From the NCBI GenBank assembly GCA_002422685.1, contig DITC01000057.1, positions 1 through 63,697 on the forward strand: 63,697 nt of DNA, read 5' to 3'. The translations under genes and the position numbers were made by a program. A model generated the notes under the pieces. That model was not told the DNA's origin and did not search any database. It saw nothing but the letters and a program-made list of their open reading frames with translations. This stretch comes from Thauera sp. UBA6194 (lineage in GTDB: Bacteria; Pseudomonadota; Gammaproteobacteria; Burkholderiales; Rhodocyclaceae). Shown in pieces: positions 60,096 through 63,697 of this stretch. Position 1 is the stretch's first letter; every line of letters starts with the position of its first letter.

Positions 60096-61340
60096 TCACT
60101 CGGGCTGGGCGACGCGGCCCTCGGTGCTGAACTGGTAATCCTTGAACACGTGCTCGGCCGTGAGGATGCGGTAGTCGCCGCTCTCCTCACGCACCGAGGT
60201 GTCCTTGAGGCGGTAGGTGTAGTGCCCGCAGGTCCAGCAATCGAAGTTGCGCATGTGGGTGCACAGGCAGGTCTTGTCGAAGACCTTGACCTTCTTCGCC
60301 TCGGGGTGCGCCGCCACCTCGCGGTTGTAGGCCTCGATGTACTGGCAGTTGCCGCTCGAGTCGAGCAGGTAGCCGTAGGCCTCGCAGTTGGGACGGATGC
60401 CGCTGCCGATCGCCGGGCTGCTCTTCAGCATGCGCATCGGGTAGCCGGTGGGCGAGATCTGGTTGACCTCGATCTCGTCCTCCTCCGCCTTGAAGTAGTC
60501 CTGCTTGACGTCGTCGGGCAGGCCGCATTCGTGGGTGACGGTGAAGCGCGTCGCCACCTGCACCGCGGCGGCGCCGGCCTCGAGGAAATTCGCCGCGTCG
60601 GTGCCGGTGAAGATGCCGCCGGCCGGGATCAGCGGGATATCGAGCTGCTGCTCGCGCATCCAGTCGCGGATCTCGGCGACGATGGTGGCGAGGTCGTACT
60701 GCGCCCAGTCCATGCCGAAGCCGAGGTGGCCGCCGGCGAGCGGGCCCTCGGCCACGACGTAGTCGGGCATGCGGCCGGTGCGCGCGCTCTTCTTGAGAAA
60801 GAGCTGCAGCGCGCGCAGCGAGCTGACGATGATGCCGAGCTGCACGTCGCGGAAGCGCGGGTGATCCTCGATCAGCGCGAACGAACCCAGGTGCAGGCCG
60901 GCCGCGAGCGTGATGCCGTCGATGCCGTGGTCCATCGCGGTACGCAGGCGCACGCGCAGGGTTTCCTTGGGCGCGTTCATCGTCAGCTTTTCCATGCAGT
61001 TGATGAACACCATGCCCGGACCGCGCTTGCGCTCCATGGTGCGGCTGACGTGGGTCGCGGTGGCCTCGGCGATGAGGCCGAGATCGAACTGCACCACCGA
61101 TTTGTCGGCGTTGGCGACGTTGAACTTGTATTGCTGCAGCTTGTTCTTGACGTACTTGGTGTTGTAGCGCCGGTCGGACACGGTCGGCAGCATCGCGTCG
61201 GAGATGTGGCCCACACCGCCCAGGCGGGCGACTTCGAGCGCCAGGTCGGCGGTGGAAATATCCACGCCCATGCCGCCCACCATGATCGGCACGAGTTCCT
61301 GGGAGCCCAGTTTCAGGCGGAAGTCATCTACACGCTTCAT
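60096..61340 (-). CDS. Nitronate monooxygenase-like FMN protein with C-terminal Cys cluster
   Basis: 414 residues. The TIM barrel of the NMO/FabK type is seen in IMVGGMGVDISTADLALEVA, GHLGFGMDW, and the FMN phosphate site IPAGGIFTGTDAANFLEAGA with AVQVATRF. The last 60 residues carry a four-Cys motif CLCTHMRNFDCWTC (Cys358, 360, 368, 371), unusual for NMO and possibly an Fe-S or zinc site. The ATG at 61340 is chosen although its ribosome site is weak. The reaction is uncertain. Confidence 0.8.
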   Translation of the reverse strand: MKRVDDFRLKLGSQELVPIMVGGMGVDISTADLALEVARLGGVGHISDAMLPTVSDRRYNTKYVKNKLQQYKFNVANADKSVVQFDLGLIAEATATHVSRTMERKRGPGMVFINCMEKLTMNAPKETLRVRLRTAMDHGIDGITLAAGLHLGSFALIEDHPRFRDVQLGIIVSSLRALQLFLKKSARTGRMPDYVVAEGPLAGGHLGFGMDWAQYDLATIVAEIRDWMREQQLDIPLIPAGGIFTGTDAANFLEAGAAAVQVATRFTVTHECGLPDDVKQDYFKAEEDEIEVNQISPTGYPMRMLKSSPAIGSGIRPNCEAYGYLLDSSGNCQYIEAYNREVAAHPEAKKVKVFDKTCLCTHMRNFDCWTCGHYTYRLKDTSVREESGDYRILTAEHVFKDYQFSTEGRVAQPE

Positions 61341-61483
61341 TGCTTCTAGTCCGTTAATTCGGCAGTCCGTCATTATGACCCGAGAGGCCGTTTCGGCCCA
61401 GCCCCGCGGCACAGCCCGAGGCTTCGGTTACCATGCGCATTCGACTTCAAATATGGCGCGAAGTGCGCCGCAGGGGGAGACAA

Positions 61484-62467
61484 ATGTTCAAGGCAGTGCT
61501 GATCGAGAAGGATGAAGCGGGGTATCGCGCGGGCGTCACCGAAGTGGACGATGCCGCGTTGCCCGAAGGCGACGTCACCGTGCGCGTCGCTTACTCCACG
61601 CTCAATTACAAGGACGGCCTCGCCATCACCGGCAAGGGGCCGGTGGTGCGCAAGTTTCCGATGGTGCCCGGCATCGACCTGGCCGGCACGGTCGAGGCCA
61701 GCAGCCACCCGGGCATCGCGGTCGGCGACGCGGTGGTGCTCAACGGCTGGGGCGTGGGCGAGGGGCACTGGGGCGGGCTGGCGCAGCGCGCGCGCCTCAA
61801 GGGCGACTGGCTGGTGCCGCTGCCGGCGGCCTTCACGCCGCGCCAGGCGATGGCGATCGGGACCGCCGGCTACACCGCGATGTTGTGCGTGATGGCGCTC
61901 GAGCGCCACGGGGTGACGCCCGCCAGTGGCGAGGTGCTGGTGACGGGTGCCAACGGCGGCGTGGGCAGCGTGGCGGTCGCCCTGCTCGCCAAGCTCGGCT
62001 ACACCGTGGTCGCCTCCACCGGGCGGCCGCAGGAGGCCGATTACCTGAAGACGCTGGGCGCCGCCGAGATCATCGACCGCGCCCAACTTTCCGCCCCCGG
62101 CAAACCGCTCGCCAAGGAGCGCTGGGCCGGGGCGGTCGATACCGTCGGCAGCCACACGCTGGCCAACGTGTGCGCGAGCACGAAATACCGCGGCGCGGTG
62201 GCCGCCTGCGGCCTCGCCCAGGGCATGGATTTTCCGTCCTCGGTCGCGCCCTTCATCCTGCGCGGGGTCACGCTCGCCGGCGTGGACAGCGTGATGGCGC
62301 CGCGCGCCGAGCGCCTTGAGGCCTGGCGCCGGCTGGCACAGGATCTCGACGTTGCCAAGCTCGAGCTGATGACGCACGAGATCGGTCTCGGCGAGGCCGT
62401 GGCCACGGCCGCGGCGCTGCTCGAGGGCAGGGTGCGCGGGCGCGTCGTCGTCGACGTCAATCGCTGA
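61484..62467 (+). CDS. acuI: AcuI/YhdH-type acrylyl-CoA reductase (MDR family)
   Basis: A 327-residue NADPH-dependent zinc-free medium-chain reductase. FKAVLIEKDEAGYRAGV at the N-terminus, STLNYKDGLAITGKGPVVR and PMVPGIDLAGTV, then VLVTGANGGVGSVAVALLAKLG (cofactor loop) and AGVDSVMAP are typical of the AcuI/YhdH group, which reduces acryloyl-CoA. GGGGGAG lies 5 bases before the ATG. Divergent from the NMO-like gene. Confidence 0.87.
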   Translation: MFKAVLIEKDEAGYRAGVTEVDDAALPEGDVTVRVAYSTLNYKDGLAITGKGPVVRKFPMVPGIDLAGTVEASSHPGIAVGDAVVLNGWGVGEGHWGGLAQRARLKGDWLVPLPAAFTPRQAMAIGTAGYTAMLCVMALERHGVTPASGEVLVTGANGGVGSVAVALLAKLGYTVVASTGRPQEADYLKTLGAAEIIDRAQLSAPGKPLAKERWAGAVDTVGSHTLANVCASTKYRGAVAACGLAQGMDFPSSVAPFILRGVTLAGVDSVMAPRAERLEAWRRLAQDLDVAKLELMTHEIGLGEAVATAAALLEGRVRGRVVVDVNR

Positions 62468-62585
62468 GCCCGGAGCGCCGCAGCAGGCCGGGGATGCGCT
62501 GCCTGTCGCGCACCCCGCCCGTTGCGTGGGCAGCCTGGCGGTGCATTTGCTTACAAAGCCTTCGGCGTCCGAGCGCACGCAGGCA

Positions 62586-62614
62586 TTGAATGCGACCGCT
62601 AACCTGCGTAAGAT
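62586..62614 (+). promoter_or_regulatory. Sigma-70 promoter of ssrA
   Basis: TTGAAT, a 17-base spacer, then TAAGAT. The predicted start near 62621 lies just before the acceptor piece of the permuted tmRNA. Confidence 0.7.
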
Positions 62615-62682
62615 CGCGGACATGGTTGTAATCCCGGCAATCTGGAGGCGTTCTGGACAGGGGTTCGATTCCCCTCACCTCC

Positions 62683-62712
62683 ACCCAAGCGCATTCGGGA
62701 GTGTGTTTGGGT
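62683..62712 (+). other. Processed linker hairpin between the tmRNA pieces
   Basis: ACCCAAGCGCA pairs with TGTGTTTGGGT (11 bp with two G-U pairs) around an 8-base loop. It sits exactly between the acceptor strand and the 5' end of the coding piece, so it extends the tRNA-like stem and is presumably cut out by RNase P and 3' processing enzymes. Confidence 0.7.
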
Positions 62713-62797
62713 GGGGGTGTACTGGTTTCGACAGGGCGGGCAAAGGTGAGCAGGCAACCCGAAAGGCGACGGACGTAATCCGAGCAAATCCATAAAC

Positions 62798-62830
62798 GCC
62801 AACGATGAGCGTTTCGCACTGGCCGCTTAA
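62798..62830 (+). other. tmRNA tag reading frame (ANDERFALAA)
   Basis: GCC AAC GAT GAG CGT TTC GCA CTG GCC GCT TAA. The tag ends in LAA, the usual protease signal, and the resume codon GCC follows ATAAAC. Confidence 0.92.
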
Positions 62831-62948
62831 GGCCTATGCCGAGGCTGCTTGAGCCTTGTTACCAAAGAAAAGCCGGTGGGGACTTCGGTCCCCATCGTCA
62901 CGTCTACAGCGACCGTTCCGTGTCGCTGGCCAGGCCCCGCAAAGCAAA

Positions 62949-62972
62949 GCGCCAGCCCCGAAGGACTGGCGC
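62949..62972 (-). terminator. Terminator after the tRNA gene
   Basis: Stem GCGCCAGCCC / GGACTGGCGC (one weak pair) with a 4-base CGAA loop; on the minus strand a T-rich stretch (TTTGCTTTG) follows. It lies after tRNA-Ile on that strand and may also stop ssrA readthrough from the other side. Confidence 0.65.
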
Positions 62973-62988
62973 AAGTGCTTGATTCTGT

Positions 62989-63064
62989 TGGTGGGCCCTG
63001 CGGGATTCGAACCCGCAACCAAAGGATTATGAGTCCTCTGCTCTAACCGTTGAGCTAAAGGCCC
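62989..63064 (-). tRNA. tRNA-Ile(CAU), lysidine type
   Basis: A 76-nt cloverleaf including an encoded CCA. On the minus strand it begins GGGCCTTTAGCTCAACGG and has the anticodon loop CTCATAA (anticodon CAT). The anticodon arm GGACTCATAATCC and the T-arm GCGGGTTCGAATCCCGC are intact. The GACTCATAATC loop and lack of initiator features resemble the minor isoleucine tRNA (modified by TilS to read AUA) rather than elongator tRNA-Met, but the latter cannot be excluded by eye. Confidence 0.85.
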
Positions 63065-63106
63065 TCGCCACCCGGCGGCAGGCGCCGCCAGGTGGTGAAA
63101 CGGGCC

Positions 63107-63697
<591 letters not shown>

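Larger units (their letters stand above)
62621..62900 (+). ncRNA. ssrA: Permuted two-piece tmRNA (ssrA)
   Basis: Rescues stalled ribosomes. The 3' acceptor piece comes first: T-arm GGACAGGGGTTCGATTCCCC and acceptor strand CACCTCC (62676-62682). The coding piece follows, starting GGGGGTGTACTGGTTTCGAC (62713), whose first seven bases pair with CACCTCC. The tag reading frame is 62798-62830, encoding ANDERFALAA and stop TAA. A linker hairpin (62683-62712) joins the pieces and would be removed by processing. The 3' end of the coding piece is not certain; a GGGGAC-TTCG-GTCCCC hairpin at about 62878-62893 belongs to it. Both outer limits are approximate. Confidence 0.9.

Noticed and set aside
62989..63064. 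Calling the CAU tRNA an initiator tRNA-Met
   Set aside because: The first base pairs as G-C in the acceptor stem and the anticodon stem lacks the three G-C pairs of initiator tRNA. The GACTCATAATC loop fits the minor isoleucine type better.

Overview
The window is high-G+C chromosomal DNA whose gene content points to a betaproteobacterium of the Rhodocyclales (Thauera/Azoarcus-like). The pointers are PQQ biosynthesis, assimilatory nitrite reductase, a class I polyhydroxyalkanoate (PHA) synthase, type IV pilus genes, a 4.5S RNA, and a circularly permuted (two-piece) tmRNA with the tag ANDERFALAA. This placement is inferred from gene content and motifs; no database search was run. Genes are tightly packed, with many 4-base stop/start overlaps. 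I saw no rRNA, CRISPR array, insertion sequence or prophage.

Left part (1-10.3 kb). The end of a PQQ cluster (pqqD, pqqE) runs into a tiny membrane protein, a urate-oxidase-N-terminal-like membrane protein, a SerC-like aminotransferase and a PyrD-like flavoprotein with altered catalytic residues. An intergenic region follows with two NtrC-type sites and a sigma-54 promoter. It reads into nirB-nirD-nirC (nitrite reduction and transport) and a membrane-anchored PP2C phosphatase/Ser-Thr kinase fusion.

10.4-25 kb. A minus-strand series encodes a YhiI-RbbA-YhhJ type exporter followed by PHA synthase and a phasin-like protein, ending in a strong terminator. Divergent from it is an Mla-like lipid transport operon (permease with STAS domain, ATPase, MCE protein, lipoprotein). 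Next come a membrane ferredoxin of the CcoG type, an ETHE1-type persulfide dioxygenase and a PPK2 polyphosphate kinase.

25-39.9 kb. A minus-strand ion/osmotic group (unknown ATPase-like protein, MscS, MgtE) ends in a 16-bp tandem repeat. It is followed by an SLC13-type transporter with an odd charged linker, a coiled-coil protein, an MFS transporter, a P-type cation ATPase, a conserved unknown protein with a nitroreductase, and an acyl-CoA synthetase behind a palindromic operator.

39.9-48.5 kb. 4.5S RNA (ffs), a ZIP metal transporter, argB, an Hsp20 with a sigma-32-type promoter, a Cys-rich small protein, a barnase-like RNase with its barstar-like inhibitor, a TPR protein with a degenerate receiver domain, and the aspS-DUF502-FmdB group.

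48.6-63.7 kb. pilB-pilC-pilD, a CorC-like protein, a CcsA/YpjD-like protein, and a plus-strand set: ffh, EI24-like, CinA-like, YgjP-like peptidase and gloA. Then an HD-GYP response regulator, a nitronate-monooxygenase-like protein with a C-terminal Cys cluster, an AcuI-type reductase, the permuted ssrA gene, tRNA-Ile(CAU), and the 3' part of rpoD cut by the window edge.
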